From an uncultured Ulvibacter sp. (GTDB taxonomy: Bacteria; Bacteroidota; Bacteroidia; Flavobacteriales; Flavobacteriaceae): a stretch of DNA of 41,929 nt. Numbering within the stretch: the stretch's first letter is position 1; each line of letters starts with the position of its first letter. A program made the position numbers and the translations under genes. The stretch spans positions 1 to 41,929 of the forward strand of contig CALIAF010000061.1 in NCBI GenBank assembly GCA_938041335.1, in the 5' to 3' direction. Shown here piece by piece: positions 17,741 to 25,440 of this stretch. A model generated the notes under the pieces. It saw nothing but the letters and a program-made list of their open reading frames with translations. It made no database searches and had not been told where the DNA came from.

Positions 17741-17779
17741 AATGCCGTATCCATCTAGATGGATACGGCATTTTTATTT
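17741..17779. terminator. Bidirectional terminator, perfect palindrome
   Basis: Bases 17741-17772 form a perfect 32-base palindrome with arms AATGCCGTATCCATCT and AGATGGATACGGCATT, followed by a T-rich run. It sits between the convergent S9 peptidase and HD genes and should stop transcription from both sides. Confidence 0.85.
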
Positions 17780-17782
17780 TTT

Positions 17783-18442
17783 TCATTGTTCACCATCCCA
17801 TTCGTTATAAAATTGCTCAAGAAACTGCTCCATGAATTGGTGCCGTTTTTGAGCAATTTTTTTTCCAGTTTCCGTATTCATTTTGTCTTTAAGCAATAAT
17901 AGTTTTTCATAAAAATGATTTATGGTTGGCGCGGTAGAAGACTTATATTCTTGAGGAGTCATCTCTAGTTGAGGTTTAATGGCTGGATCATAAATTTTAC
18001 GATCCTTAAAACCTCCATAATTAAATGTGCGCGCAATGCCTATTGCTCCTAGCACATCAAGCCTATCAGCATCTTGCACTACTTCAAGTTCTTTTGAGTG
18101 AAACGTCTTTTTAGCATTTCCGCCCTTAAAAGAAACATTAGCAACAATCTGTACCACGTGATTTCTTATGCCTTCTGAAATGGGCTGGGTTTTTAAAAAA
18201 TTATCTGCCGTTTTGGGCCCAATAGCATCGTCACCATGGTGAAATTTAGAATCTGCAATATCATGAAGCAGCGCCGCAAGTGCAACAATGGTGGTGTCTA
18301 TCTTTTCTGTTTTAGAAATAAGGAGTGCATTTTTATACACCCGCTCTATATGAAACCAATCGTGACCACCTTCTGCATCTGCTAGTGTTTCTTTAACAAA
18401 AGCAATGGTGTTGTTTATTAAAATTTTCGAAGTATTAGTCAT
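17783..18442 (-). CDS. HD-domain metal-dependent phosphohydrolase
   Basis: A 219-residue cytoplasmic protein of the HD superfamily, likely hydrolysing a phosphate ester or nucleotide. Metal ligands are seen as an upstream His (GGHDWFHIERV), the HD pair (ALLHDIADSKFHHGDD) and a later Asp (VVQDADRLDVLGAIGIART). The arrangement matches the YedJ/YfbR-like group, whose substrates are mostly unknown. The frame extends five codons upstream, but ATG at 18442 overlaps the stop of the acyltransferase gene by eight bases (ATGACTAA), a coupled start seen elsewhere in this window. Both genes therefore form one operon. No functional link to lipid synthesis is evident. Confidence 0.9.
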   Translation of the reverse strand: MTNTSKILINNTIAFVKETLADAEGGHDWFHIERVYKNALLISKTEKIDTTIVALAALLHDIADSKFHHGDDAIGPKTADNFLKTQPISEGIRNHVVQIVANVSFKGGNAKKTFHSKELEVVQDADRLDVLGAIGIARTFNYGGFKDRKIYDPAIKPQLEMTPQEYKSSTAPTINHFYEKLLLLKDKMNTETGKKIAQKRHQFMEQFLEQFYNEWDGEQ

Positions 18443-19181
18443 GAGAAATATGTTCAACCACTATTTTTTCTGTCATTGCAATAAGTGCTTCCGGAGTGTA
18501 GTCTGCGATTTTGATCGCGGCATGCGTGATAAATTTTAAATGTGTTGCTAAGGGTATTGGGAATGCTCCGTAGCGCTGTAGTTTCCAGCTATTACTTACT
18601 GTTACTGGAAGTATGTAAGCGTCTGGCATCTCGTTAAATAATGTTTTAAGCCCTCTTACCTTCCAGGGTTTAGGATAACCATCACGACTTCTAGTACCTT
18701 CTGGGTATATAACCACGCTTCTATTGTGTTTTTGGGCATAGTGTCCTATTTTGATAATCTGTTCTGTGGCTTGTTTAGGATCTTTTCGATCAATAAGTAC
18801 TGAGCCACCATGTCTCAAATTATAGGAGATGGAGGGAATACCTTTGCCCAACTCTTTTTTAGAAATAAACTTGGGGTGGTGTTTTCTTAAGTACCAAATA
18901 ACAGGAGGGATGTCCCACATACTTTGATGATTACTCACAATAATTAACGGTACATTTTCTGGGATTTTACTAGTGATAGAAAATGAGTGTCTCGTACCCA
19001 GAATATTAAGACAACGCATTAAAAACCACTGCAACCCATCGACCGCGATCTTATGTCCTTTATAGCCAAATACATTTAACCCAACCCACTGTAGCGCGTG
19101 AAAAACTACTATAGCGCATCCAAAACACAAGTAGAAAACTACAGAAAATGGGTATGAAAGTATTTTTAAAAAAAGCTTCAA
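18435..19181 (-). CDS. 1-acyl-sn-glycerol-3-phosphate acyltransferase (PlsC family)
   Basis: Transfers an acyl group to lysophosphatidic acid or a related lysolipid at the inner membrane. The 248-residue protein has a hydrophobic N-terminus (residues about 1-35), the catalytic HX4D motif in SNHQSMWDIPP, the substrate motif YPEGTRSRDG and the later block ILPVTVSNSW. A second PlsC-like protein is encoded at 34078-34818, so one may act on phospholipid and the other on ornithine or other aminolipids known in Bacteroidota; sequence alone does not tell which. It is the first gene of a pair with the HD protein. Confidence 0.92.
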   Translation of the reverse strand: MKLFLKILSYPFSVVFYLCFGCAIVVFHALQWVGLNVFGYKGHKIAVDGLQWFLMRCLNILGTRHSFSITSKIPENVPLIIVSNHQSMWDIPPVIWYLRKHHPKFISKKELGKGIPSISYNLRHGGSVLIDRKDPKQATEQIIKIGHYAQKHNRSVVIYPEGTRSRDGYPKPWKVRGLKTLFNEMPDAYILPVTVSNSWKLQRYGAFPIPLATHLKFITHAAIKIADYTPEALIAMTEKIVVEHISHD

Positions 19182-19235
19182 AAAGCGAGAAGTATTTTGA
19201 TTATAATGTAAATATAGAAATGCTTTTCAATAAAA

Positions 19236-19274
19236 AAGATTAAAAGAGAATGATTTTCTTTCTCTTTTAATCTT
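19236..19274 (-). terminator. Terminator after the bacilliredoxin gene
   Basis: A 15-base stem (AAGATTAAAAGAGAA with TTCTCTTTTAATCTT) and nine-base loop, followed on the minus strand by a T run. It ends the bacilliredoxin transcript before the acyltransferase gene. Confidence 0.7.
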
Positions 19275-19318
19275 AATTTTTTAACGTTCCTCTCCCTTAA
19301 TAAGAGGGGGTCTGAGAC

Positions 19319-19729
19319 TTAACAGTGCTCGTTATAAGCGCCCATTAAGTTTTCAGAAATCATATCTGCTGCACGACCTTCTATGTGATGACGCTCTAAC
19401 ATGTGCACTAATTCGCCATTTTTAAACAAAGCCATAGATGGTGAGCTCGGAGGAAAAGGGATCATCGCTGCTCTCGCTGCGTCCACTGCTTCGCGGTCTA
19501 CACCTGCAAAAACCGTCACTAAGTGGTCTGGAGATTTTGCATTTTGAATAGACATTCTTGCGCCTGGTCTTGCGTTTGCTGCTGCGCAGCCACAAACAGA
19601 GTTCACAACCACTAGAGTGGTTCCTTCTTTGCTTAATGCGTCTGTTACGTCTTGTGCTGTATATAGTTCAGAAAACCCGATGTTTGTTAGGTCTTCTCTC
19701 ATTGGCTTTACTAATTCTGCTGGATACAT
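19319..19729 (-). CDS. BrxA/BrxB-family bacilliredoxin
   Basis: A 136-residue thioredoxin-fold protein (DUF1094, YphP/YqiW family) with the CGC active site at residues 46-48 in VVNSVCGCAAANARPGARM. Bacilliredoxins remove bacillithiol from protein cysteines after oxidative stress; several Bacteroidota make bacillithiol. The length and the conserved FPPSSPSMALFKNGELVHM segment fit the family fully. No bacillithiol synthesis gene lies in the window. It is transcribed alone, with a TATCTTTA box near 19769-19762 as a candidate promoter and a terminator after it. Confidence 0.92.
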   Translation of the reverse strand: MYPAELVKPMREDLTNIGFSELYTAQDVTDALSKEGTTLVVVNSVCGCAAANARPGARMSIQNAKSPDHLVTVFAGVDREAVDAARAAMIPFPPSSPSMALFKNGELVHMLERHHIEGRAADMISENLMGAYNEHC

Positions 19730-20013
19730 ATTCTTTTCTTTTAAGTGTAATTCTTAGTCGGTAAAGATACGAATAACTAACAGGATTTCAAGAAGCCCTT
19801 ATTTGTAAACTCAATGCTACCATAGGGTATCGTTATCGTCTATGACTTCGGAAATTTTAAGGGTATTTACTTTAGAGAAGTTTTTGAGACGGAGTACTAT
19901 TCTTTTTTTGTTGCTCGTTGTCATATGATATGGCCTTTCTAGAGTAATACCTGAAAACTATTTACCAATGGGAAGTTCTTTCTAGCTGTAACATAAAGCC
20001 TTCAATGATTACT

Positions 20014-20021
20014 TATATTTG
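20014..20021 (+). promoter_or_regulatory. Promoter -7 box for the DnaJ-domain gene
   Basis: TATATTTG matches TAnnTTTG and ends 18 bases before the ATG at 20040. Its last three bases are the in-frame TTG of a longer frame, which therefore is not a likely start. The preceding stretch 19770-20013 shows no gene. Confidence 0.5.
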
Positions 20022-20039
20022 TATTTTATAATTAAACAA

Positions 20040-20774
20040 ATGACAAAGTATTTATTAATTCTCGCTGCATTTTGGGCCGTACGTTATTTATTTAGCCAGA
20101 TGGGAAAATCTGGAGGCGGCCAGCGCAAAACCTATTCTGGTGGTGGAGGTTTTGGCGGTGTTTTTCAACAGCAAAGCAGAGGAGATCAAGTGTCACCAGC
20201 AGATTTTGAACTAAATCTTTTGTCACTTTCTTCATTTGTAATAAAGGCCGACGGCAAAGTAAGCCAAAGTGAATTAGACTACGTACGCCAATATTTTGTG
20301 CAATCATATGGTAAAGAAAGAGCAAACGCAACGTTTAAAATATTTAATGAGGTCATTAAAAAAAGAGAAGTGTCTCCACAACGTATTGCCATGCATCTAA
20401 GAGCCAGAACACGTTATGAAAGCAGGCTTCAAATACTTCATTTCTTGTTTAGCATCGCAAATGCAGATGGACACGTCTCTACCTCAGAAGTAAATGTAAT
20501 ACAGCAAATTGCAGGGTATCTCGCGATACAAGGGGCAGATTTTAGAAGTATTAAAGCCATGTTTTTTAAGAAACCTGATAGCGCGTATAAAATTTTAGAG
20601 ATAGAGAAAACCGCGACAGAGTCAGAAATTAAAAAAGCCTACAGAACTATGGCAAAAAAATACCATCCGGATAAGTTGGTTCATATGGATGAGGCGTATC
20701 AAAAAGGCGCCGAAGAGAAGTTTAGAAAAGTGCAAGAGGCCTACGAGCAGTTGCAAAAAGAGCGAGGTTTTTAA
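20040..20774 (+). CDS. DjlA-like co-chaperone: membrane anchor, TerB-like domain, J domain
   Basis: A 244-residue protein with one N-terminal membrane helix (residues 3-18) and a Gly-rich linker (GGGQRKTYSGGGGFGGV). A TerB/DjlA-like helical domain spans about 55-165 (FVIKADGKVSQSELDYV, then SIANADGHVSTSEV, two related acidic repeats). A C-terminal J domain has the HPD motif in KKYHPDKLV. DjlA proteins bring DnaK to the inner membrane and stimulate its ATPase. The start at 20040 rather than the TTG at 20019 is chosen because of the promoter box. No dnaK is nearby; the gene is alone and ends at a terminator. Confidence 0.9.
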   Translation: MTKYLLILAAFWAVRYLFSQMGKSGGGQRKTYSGGGGFGGVFQQQSRGDQVSPADFELNLLSLSSFVIKADGKVSQSELDYVRQYFVQSYGKERANATFKIFNEVIKKREVSPQRIAMHLRARTRYESRLQILHFLFSIANADGHVSTSEVNVIQQIAGYLAIQGADFRSIKAMFFKKPDSAYKILEIEKTATESEIKKAYRTMAKKYHPDKLVHMDEAYQKGAEEKFRKVQEAYEQLQKERGF

Positions 20775-20810
20775 CACCTCTAAAATTCCATAAATGTGTT
20801 TTTGGATAAA

Positions 20811-20850
20811 TAAAAAGCCTCGTAGATTTTACCTACAAGGCTTTTATTTA
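20811..20850. terminator. Bidirectional terminator
   Basis: AAAAGCCT-CGTAG pairs with CCTAC-AAGGCTTTT around a short loop, with A and T runs on each side. It separates the convergent DjlA-like and lipoprotein genes. Confidence 0.75.
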
Positions 20851-20858
20851 TGGAACGT

Positions 20859-21548
20859 TTAATTTCTCTCAAATTCTTGTCCGTCTAGCGTAAGTACATC
20901 ACCAGAAATGGAATAAGGTACGGTAAATGCAGCGGGAACAGGAGCTGTTTGACCACAATATGTGCTTACTTGCGTTGGGGTTATAGTAACACTACTATTT
21001 TGAGTACTGTAATTAAAACTAGTTGTTACACCTCCTCCTGCACAAGAGCTGTTGCAATCTGCTTGAAAAACCAATCCAGAGGATTCTGAAGTAAAGTTAA
21101 AATAATTTCCATCACCATTTGTGTTTGTGCAGGCTGTGGGTAACTGATTCCATCTCCCTAAAAGTGACGATCCACCACCGCCACCAGATACGGTAGCAAA
21201 GCCATCGACGGTGTTCCAGCTTACATTGGCACCATCTGAAACATTATTTGCAATTACTGTTTTGCCAGAGGGTCCTATAGAGGCAAAAATTTCGATATCT
21301 GTCTCATCTCCAGATGAGGGCATATTAAGCGTGACATTCCACGTAGGGTCATTGCCTCCAAGATTTATTTTGCTGTCTATTTCGTTCCCATCTTCGTCAT
21401 ATATTTTTATAGTGGTAAACGGGGATTCTGTATCCGAGTAGGTATCATGTGTGATGGAAAAATCTACACTAAGTGTTTGGTTATCATCGTCTTTATTACA
21501 AGATGAAAGTACAGTTAGGGCTAATAGTAATAGTAAAAGTTTGTTCAT
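20859..21548 (-). CDS. Predicted surface-exposed lipoprotein, lipocalin-like C-terminus
   Basis: A 229-residue lipoprotein. The signal peptide MNKLLLLLLALTVLSSC ends in lipidated Cys17, and the following NKDDD matches the lipoprotein export signal described in Capnocytophaga (X-K-D/E-D/E after the Cys), predicting transport to the outer face. Residues about 25-120 form a beta-rich domain, then Gly-rich GGGGSSLLGRW opens a lipocalin-like fold typical of Bacteroidota proteins, with four or more cysteines (CTN, CNSSC, YCG) that may form disulphides. The frame runs 26 codons upstream, but ATG at 21548 starts the signal peptide. Ligand and role are unknown. It diverges from the metal regulator gene. 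Confidence 0.8.
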   Translation of the reverse strand: MNKLLLLLLALTVLSSCNKDDDNQTLSVDFSITHDTYSDTESPFTTIKIYDEDGNEIDSKINLGGNDPTWNVTLNMPSSGDETDIEIFASIGPSGKTVIANNVSDGANVSWNTVDGFATVSGGGGGSSLLGRWNQLPTACTNTNGDGNYFNFTSESSGLVFQADCNSSCAGGGVTTSFNYSTQNSSVTITPTQVSTYCGQTAPVPAAFTVPYSISGDVLTLDGQEFERN

Positions 21549-21657
21549 AATATTTGATTTTTTTTTCAAAATTGCAAAAAACAGTGGATGGATAAAATAC
21601 CCAATAATGGGTATATTTTCGTTCAATTCTTGACTGAGAAAACCATTCTTGTTTTAT

Positions 21658-21677
21658 TTTTTAGCCTAGCCTAAAAA
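21658..21677. promoter_or_regulatory. Candidate DtxR/MntR-family operator
   Basis: TTTTTAG-CCTAGC-CTAAAAA is an inverted repeat with seven-base arms. Its TAGCCTAA core resembles the centre of known DtxR/IdeR sites. It lies 28 bases upstream of the regulator's -7 box and between two divergent genes. That it binds this regulator is inference. Confidence 0.45.
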
Positions 21678-21705
21678 TTTAATCACTACACGTCAAAAAA
21701 TAAAT

Positions 21706-21713
21706 TACCTTTG
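21706..21713 (+). promoter_or_regulatory. Promoter -7 box, leaderless start of the metal operon
   Basis: TACCTTTG ends four bases before the ATG at 21718, so the transcript probably begins at or next to the start codon. No TTG is seen at the -33 spacing, which suits a regulated promoter. Confidence 0.55.
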
Positions 21714-21717
21714 CCCT

Positions 21718-22374
21718 ATGTTTACGTACGCAGAAGAAAATTATATTAAAGCCATTTTTCACTTACAAGCACAAAGTGATAAAGAAGTATCAACAAATGC
21801 CATAGCAGATGTTATGGAGACCAAGCCGTCTTCTGTCACAGATATGGTGCAGAAGCTAGCCGAAAAAAAAGTACTTGCTTATCGCAAATACAAAGGAGCA
21901 TCACTTACAGAACAGGGCAGAAAAGTGGCGACAAGTGTCATCAGAAAACACCGACTTTGGGAAGTTTTCTTGGTAGATAAACTCAATTTTCACTGGGATG
22001 AGGTGCACGATATTGCAGAGCAATTAGAGCACATACAGAGTGACGAGCTCATTAAAAGACTTGACAAGTTTTTAGGGAATCCAGACTTCGATCCACATGG
22101 AGATCCTATTCCAGACGCAAACGGGAACTTCAAGAAAACAGAAAAGAAACTGCTCTCAAAACTCAAAAAAGGACAACGTGGTGTTTGTGTAGGTGTCAAA
22201 GAATCGAGCCCAGAATTTTTACAATTTTTAGATAAGAAAAACATAAGCATCGGCACTAAAATAAAAGTGTTGGGTAAAGAGTTTTTTGACGGTTCTATGG
22301 TAATAGAAGTAGGTAAAAACCAGTCTTTTATCTCAAAGAAGATAGCCGAGAGTTTATACGTACAAACTAATTAA
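21718..22374 (+). CDS. DtxR/MntR-family metal-dependent transcriptional repressor
   Basis: A 218-residue regulator: winged helix (residues 1-65, recognition around TKPSSVTDMVQKL), metal-binding dimerisation domain (about 70-140) and a C-terminal FeoA/SH3-like domain (about 145-218, LKKGQRGVCVGVK). By hand alignment, metal ligands are His78, Glu82, His97, Glu101, Glu104 and His105. Glu101 replaces the cysteine of iron-sensing DtxR, as in manganese-sensing MntR, while position 8 is Asn (Met in DtxR, Asp in MntR) and 11 is Lys. The metal may therefore be Mn2+ or Fe2+. It leads an operon with the ABC importer, whose binding-protein gene starts 13 bases after its stop, and probably represses it when metal is plentiful. 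Confidence 0.92.
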   Translation: MFTYAEENYIKAIFHLQAQSDKEVSTNAIADVMETKPSSVTDMVQKLAEKKVLAYRKYKGASLTEQGRKVATSVIRKHRLWEVFLVDKLNFHWDEVHDIAEQLEHIQSDELIKRLDKFLGNPDFDPHGDPIPDANGNFKKTEKKLLSKLKKGQRGVCVGVKESSPEFLQFLDKKNISIGTKIKVLGKEFFDGSMVIEVGKNQSFISKKIAESLYVQTN

Positions 22375-22387
22375 TTAAAATACTTCA

Positions 22388-23293
22388 ATGAAAAAAATTC
22401 TTGTTTTATTATTAGTGGCATCCCTTTTTAGCTGTGCAGAAAAGACCAAAAAGTCAGGAAAATTGCAAGTGGTGACAACCACTTCTATGCTAACAGACCT
22501 GCTAGAAAACATAGGAGGCGATCTTGTAGAGACACAAGGATTAATGGGTGCAGGAGTAGATCCGCATTTGTACAAAGCAAGTGAGGGTGATGTTTCTAAA
22601 CTAGCTGGAGCAGACATTATTTTTTATAATGGCCTTCATCTAGAGGGTAAGCTTGTTGAGGTGTTTGAGAAAATGGGGAACAGTAAAAAGACGGTGGCCT
22701 TAGGTGAGGTATTGCCAAAAAACGAATTAATAGGCAGTGATTATTTTGCGTCTAACTATGACCCACATGTTTGGTTTAATATTGGGTATTTTAAAGCATT
22801 TGCCAATACAGTAACCACTCAGTTATCTCAAGCTGATCCTAAAAACAGTGCCGCTTTTAAAGAAAACGAGACTGCTTTTTTAGCAAAGTTAGATGCGCTT
22901 GAGATTTCAGTGAATAAAAAAATAGCAACCCTTCCAGAAGAAAAACGAATTTTAGTGACCGCACATGATGCGTTTAATTACTTCGGAAAAGCCTATGGCT
23001 TTAATGTGGTAGGCTTACAAGGCTTATCTACGGCTACAGAAGCAGGAGTAAAGGACGTGCAACGATTGAGCCAGTTTATCATTGACCATAAAGTGAAAGC
23101 TATTTTTGTAGAAAGCTCAGTGCCAAGAAGAACGATAGAAGCCTTACAAGCAGCAGTATTATCTAAAAATCACGAAGTAATTATTGGAAGTTCTTTATAT
23201 AGCGACGCACTTGGAAATACTGGGACAATAGAAGGCACTTATGTTGGCATGTTTACCTATAATGTCAATACGATTGTAAATGCTTTGAAATAA
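22388..23293 (+). CDS. Metal ABC transporter substrate-binding lipoprotein (TroA/ZnuA family)
   Basis: A 301-residue periplasmic or membrane-anchored lipoprotein (lipobox LVASLFSC, Cys16) of the cluster A-I binding proteins. The four metal ligands are visible: His60 in [10 protein letters not shown], His127 in DPHVWFN, His193 in [10 protein letters not shown] and Asp273 in SSLYSDALG. The His-His-His-Asp set matches Treponema TroA (Mn/Zn/Fe) rather than the His-His-Glu-Asp of strict manganese binders such as PsaA. No long His-rich loop, typical of ZnuA, is present. It is followed after four bases by the ATPase gene, so they are tightly coupled. Confidence 0.94.
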   Translation: MKKILVLLLVASLFSCAEKTKKSGKLQVVTTTSMLTDLLENIGGDLVETQGLMGAGVDPHLYKASEGDVSKLAGADIIFYNGLHLEGKLVEVFEKMGNSKKTVALGEVLPKNELIGSDYFASNYDPHVWFNIGYFKAFANTVTTQLSQADPKNSAAFKENETAFLAKLDALEISVNKKIATLPEEKRILVTAHDAFNYFGKAYGFNVVGLQGLSTATEAGVKDVQRLSQFIIDHKVKAIFVESSVPRRTIEALQAAVLSKNHEVIIGSSLYSDALGNTGTIEGTYVGMFTYNVNTIVNALK

Positions 23294-23297
23294 TTAT

Positions 23298-24035
23298 ATG
23301 AGGAATAAAATTGCCATACAAGTAGATGATTTAACAGTAGCTTATAACTATAAGCCCGTACTTTGGGATATTGACCTAGTCGTACCCGAAGCAGTACTGA
23401 TGGCTATTGTTGGGCCCAACGGGGCTGGAAAGTCTACTCTAATAAAAGCGATTCTTGGCATCATTGATCCAATAGCAGGAAGTGTGTCAATCTATGGAAA
23501 ACCATATGATAAACAACGCCAACTAGTGGCTTATGTACCTCAAAAAGGAAGTGTAGATTGGGATTTTCCCACAACGGCACTGGATGTTGTGATGATGGGA
23601 ACGTATGGAAGCTTGGGCTGGATAAAACGGCCTGGCAAGAAAGAGAAGAAAGCGTCATTAGAAGCGCTAGAAAAAGTAGGAATGCTTGCTTTTAAAAACA
23701 GGCAGATAAGTCAATTAAGTGGGGGCCAACAACAACGTGTTTTCTTGGCAAGAGCATTGGTGCAAAACGCATCCATCTATTTTATGGATGAACCCTTTCA
23801 AGGAGTAGATGCAACAACAGAAATTGCTATTATAAATATATTAAAAGAATTAAGAAAAGCTGGTAAAACAGTAGTTGTAGTGCATCATGATTTGCAAACG
23901 GTACCAGAGTATTTTGATTGGGTGACTTTTTTAAACGTAAAGAAAATAGCAACAGGACCTGTGAAAGAGATCTTTAATGATGATAATTTGACCAAAACGT
24001 ATGGGATTAATTATAAAGTGGCCGTCAATAAGTAA
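23298..24035 (+). CDS. Metal ABC transporter ATP-binding protein
   Basis: The 245-residue ATPase of the importer. It has Walker A (GPNGAGKST), Q loop (YVPQKG), signature [15 protein letters not shown], Walker B ([12 protein letters not shown]) and the switch His ([10 protein letters not shown]). Family members drive Mn2+, Zn2+ or Fe2+ import with two ABC-3 permeases. Start ATG at 23298. Unusually, the next gene of the operon begins 280 bases later, after a stretch with a terminator-like hairpin. Confidence 0.95.
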   Translation: MRNKIAIQVDDLTVAYNYKPVLWDIDLVVPEAVLMAIVGPNGAGKSTLIKAILGIIDPIAGSVSIYGKPYDKQRQLVAYVPQKGSVDWDFPTTALDVVMMGTYGSLGWIKRPGKKEKKASLEALEKVGMLAFKNRQISQLSGGQQQRVFLARALVQNASIYFMDEPFQGVDATTEIAIINILKELRKAGKTVVVVHHDLQTVPEYFDWVTFLNVKKIATGPVKEIFNDDNLTKTYGINYKVAVNK

Positions 24036-24315
24036 GCAGACAAGGTGAGCATTAGCAGTGGTTATGGATAACTCTGCCGTGATTCTCTGGACGCAAACAC
24101 CTCTATAATCCCCTCAAGGGGATACTTTTTTTGGTGTGGAAGAGAGTTAATAAAAGTAACTGCCCGCAATACATCGCCCCCTTGAGGGACCACAGGGGTG
24201 CCCGCAAGAGTACTTTCATACAAAGAATAACATATAAAGGGACTGCAAGAGTGCATTCTAAAACTAATAAAGAATTAATAACAACTAACATTTAAAGACT
24301 AAAGACCATCAACCA
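24036..24315 (+). other. Repeat-rich insertion inside the metal transport operon
   Basis: No gene is recognised here. CTCAAGGGG near 24114-24121 and its reverse complement CCCCTTGAG lie about 65 bases apart, and GCCCGCAA occurs twice (near 24163 and 24200). The pattern resembles a decayed intergenic repeat element. It separates ATPase and permease genes, which normally touch. Confidence 0.45.
24108..24132 (+). terminator. Terminator-like hairpin within the operon
   Basis: ATCCCC-TCAA-GGGGAT forms a tight six-pair stem with a four-base loop, followed by AC and seven T. If active it would reduce permease mRNA relative to binding protein and ATPase. Confidence 0.45.
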
Positions 24316-25440
24316 ATGACAATCACAGAATACTTCAACCTTCTATTCACAGACTATACCCTTCGTACGATTACGTTAGGAACAGCTGTATTGGGGGCCA
24401 TTTGTGGGATGCTTGGAAGTTTTGCTGTACTCAGAAAACAAAGTTTGTTAGGTGATGCAATATCACACGCAGCACTACCGGGGATTGCGGTAGCATTTTT
24501 GATTACTGGAGCAAAAGATACAAATACATTATTGTTAGGAGCTTTGGTAAGTGGGTTGATAGGTACGTTATGGATTAGAGGGATGACAAAAAAAACACAT
24601 CTTAAAAGTGATACCGCTTTAGGTTTGGTGCTCAGTCTTTTTTTTGGTTTTGGGATGTTGTTATTAACCTACATTCAAAAACAGCCAAACGCAAATCAAG
24701 CCGGGCTAGATAAATATTTGTTTGGTCAAGCAGCTACACTTGTTGAGAGTGATGTGTTATTAATGCTCATAGTTACAGGGCTCGCATTAGCAGTGATGTT
24801 ATTATTCTGGAAAGAGTTTAAAATTCTTCTTTTTGATGCAGATTACACAAAGACTTTGGGCTTCAATACTAAGTTTATAGATATTACAATTACCTTTTTT
24901 ATTGTCCTTGCCATTGTACTCGGACTGCAGACCGTAGGTGTTGTATTAATGAGTGCCATGCTTTTAGCTCCAGCCGCAGCAGCCAGACAATGGACCAATA
25001 AGTTAAGCGTAATGGTTTTTCTTGCAGCAGTATTTGGGGCTTTTTCTGGTGTTTTTGGAACAGCAATAAGTGCAAGTCAGAATAACTTGTCTACTGGGCC
25101 AGTAATTGTTTTGGTTGCCAGTGTATTTGTGTTGTTTTCTTTCATTTTTTCTCCAGGTAGAGGGCTATTATTTCGTCAATTACGTTTCCGAAGAAACAGG
25201 AGAGATTTAGAATTAAAAAAGACATTGCAATTTATGTTTGGGATAGCAGAAACCCACGCTGATATCTCTCACCCACACGCGATTAAAATTTTAAATAACT
25301 TTCAGGGATTTGCAAAAACATCTTTGCGAGAACTAGAAGAAAAAGAATGGATTACGCTGAACAAGCAAGAATGGGCATTAACAGAAAAAGGGTTTGTAGC
25401 AGCGAAAACAATGTTTGAAACTAAAGAAGATAATGAGTAA
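24316..25440 (+). CDS. Metal ABC transporter permease with C-terminal winged-helix-like domain (first)
   Basis: A 374-residue inner-membrane subunit. Residues about 1-285 are the ABC-3 permease with eight or more hydrophobic helices, including GMLGSFAVLRKQSLLGDAIS, and QTVGVVLMSAMLLAPAAAAR for the conserved permease core. ABC-3 permeases usually end near 280 residues. Here an additional cytoplasmic part follows (about 300-374), with ILNNFQGFAKTSLRELEEKE as a helix-turn-helix-like stretch and ITLNKQEWALTEKGFVAAK as a wing. This resembles the N-terminal domain of DtxR regulators, recalling the Chlamydia YtgC-YtgR fusion. The extra domain's function is inference. It overlaps the second permease by eight bases. 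Confidence 0.9.
   Translation: MTITEYFNLLFTDYTLRTITLGTAVLGAICGMLGSFAVLRKQSLLGDAISHAALPGIAVAFLITGAKDTNTLLLGALVSGLIGTLWIRGMTKKTHLKSDTALGLVLSLFFGFGMLLLTYIQKQPNANQAGLDKYLFGQAATLVESDVLLMLIVTGLALAVMLLFWKEFKILLFDADYTKTLGFNTKFIDITITFFIVLAIVLGLQTVGVVLMSAMLLAPAAAARQWTNKLSVMVFLAAVFGAFSGVFGTAISASQNNLSTGPVIVLVASVFVLFSFIFSPGRGLLFRQLRFRRNRRDLELKKTLQFMFGIAETHADISHPHAIKILNNFQGFAKTSLRELEEKEWITLNKQEWALTEKGFVAAKTMFETKEDNE

Noticed and set aside
20019-20039. Earlier TTG start for the DjlA-like protein
   Set aside because: The TTG is the end of the -7 box TATATTTG, so it would not be transcribed; the ATG at 20040 begins the membrane anchor.
24062-24291. Short minus-strand reading frames in the transport operon gap
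   Set aside because: They lie in repeat-like DNA, look like translated repeat sequence and match no family.
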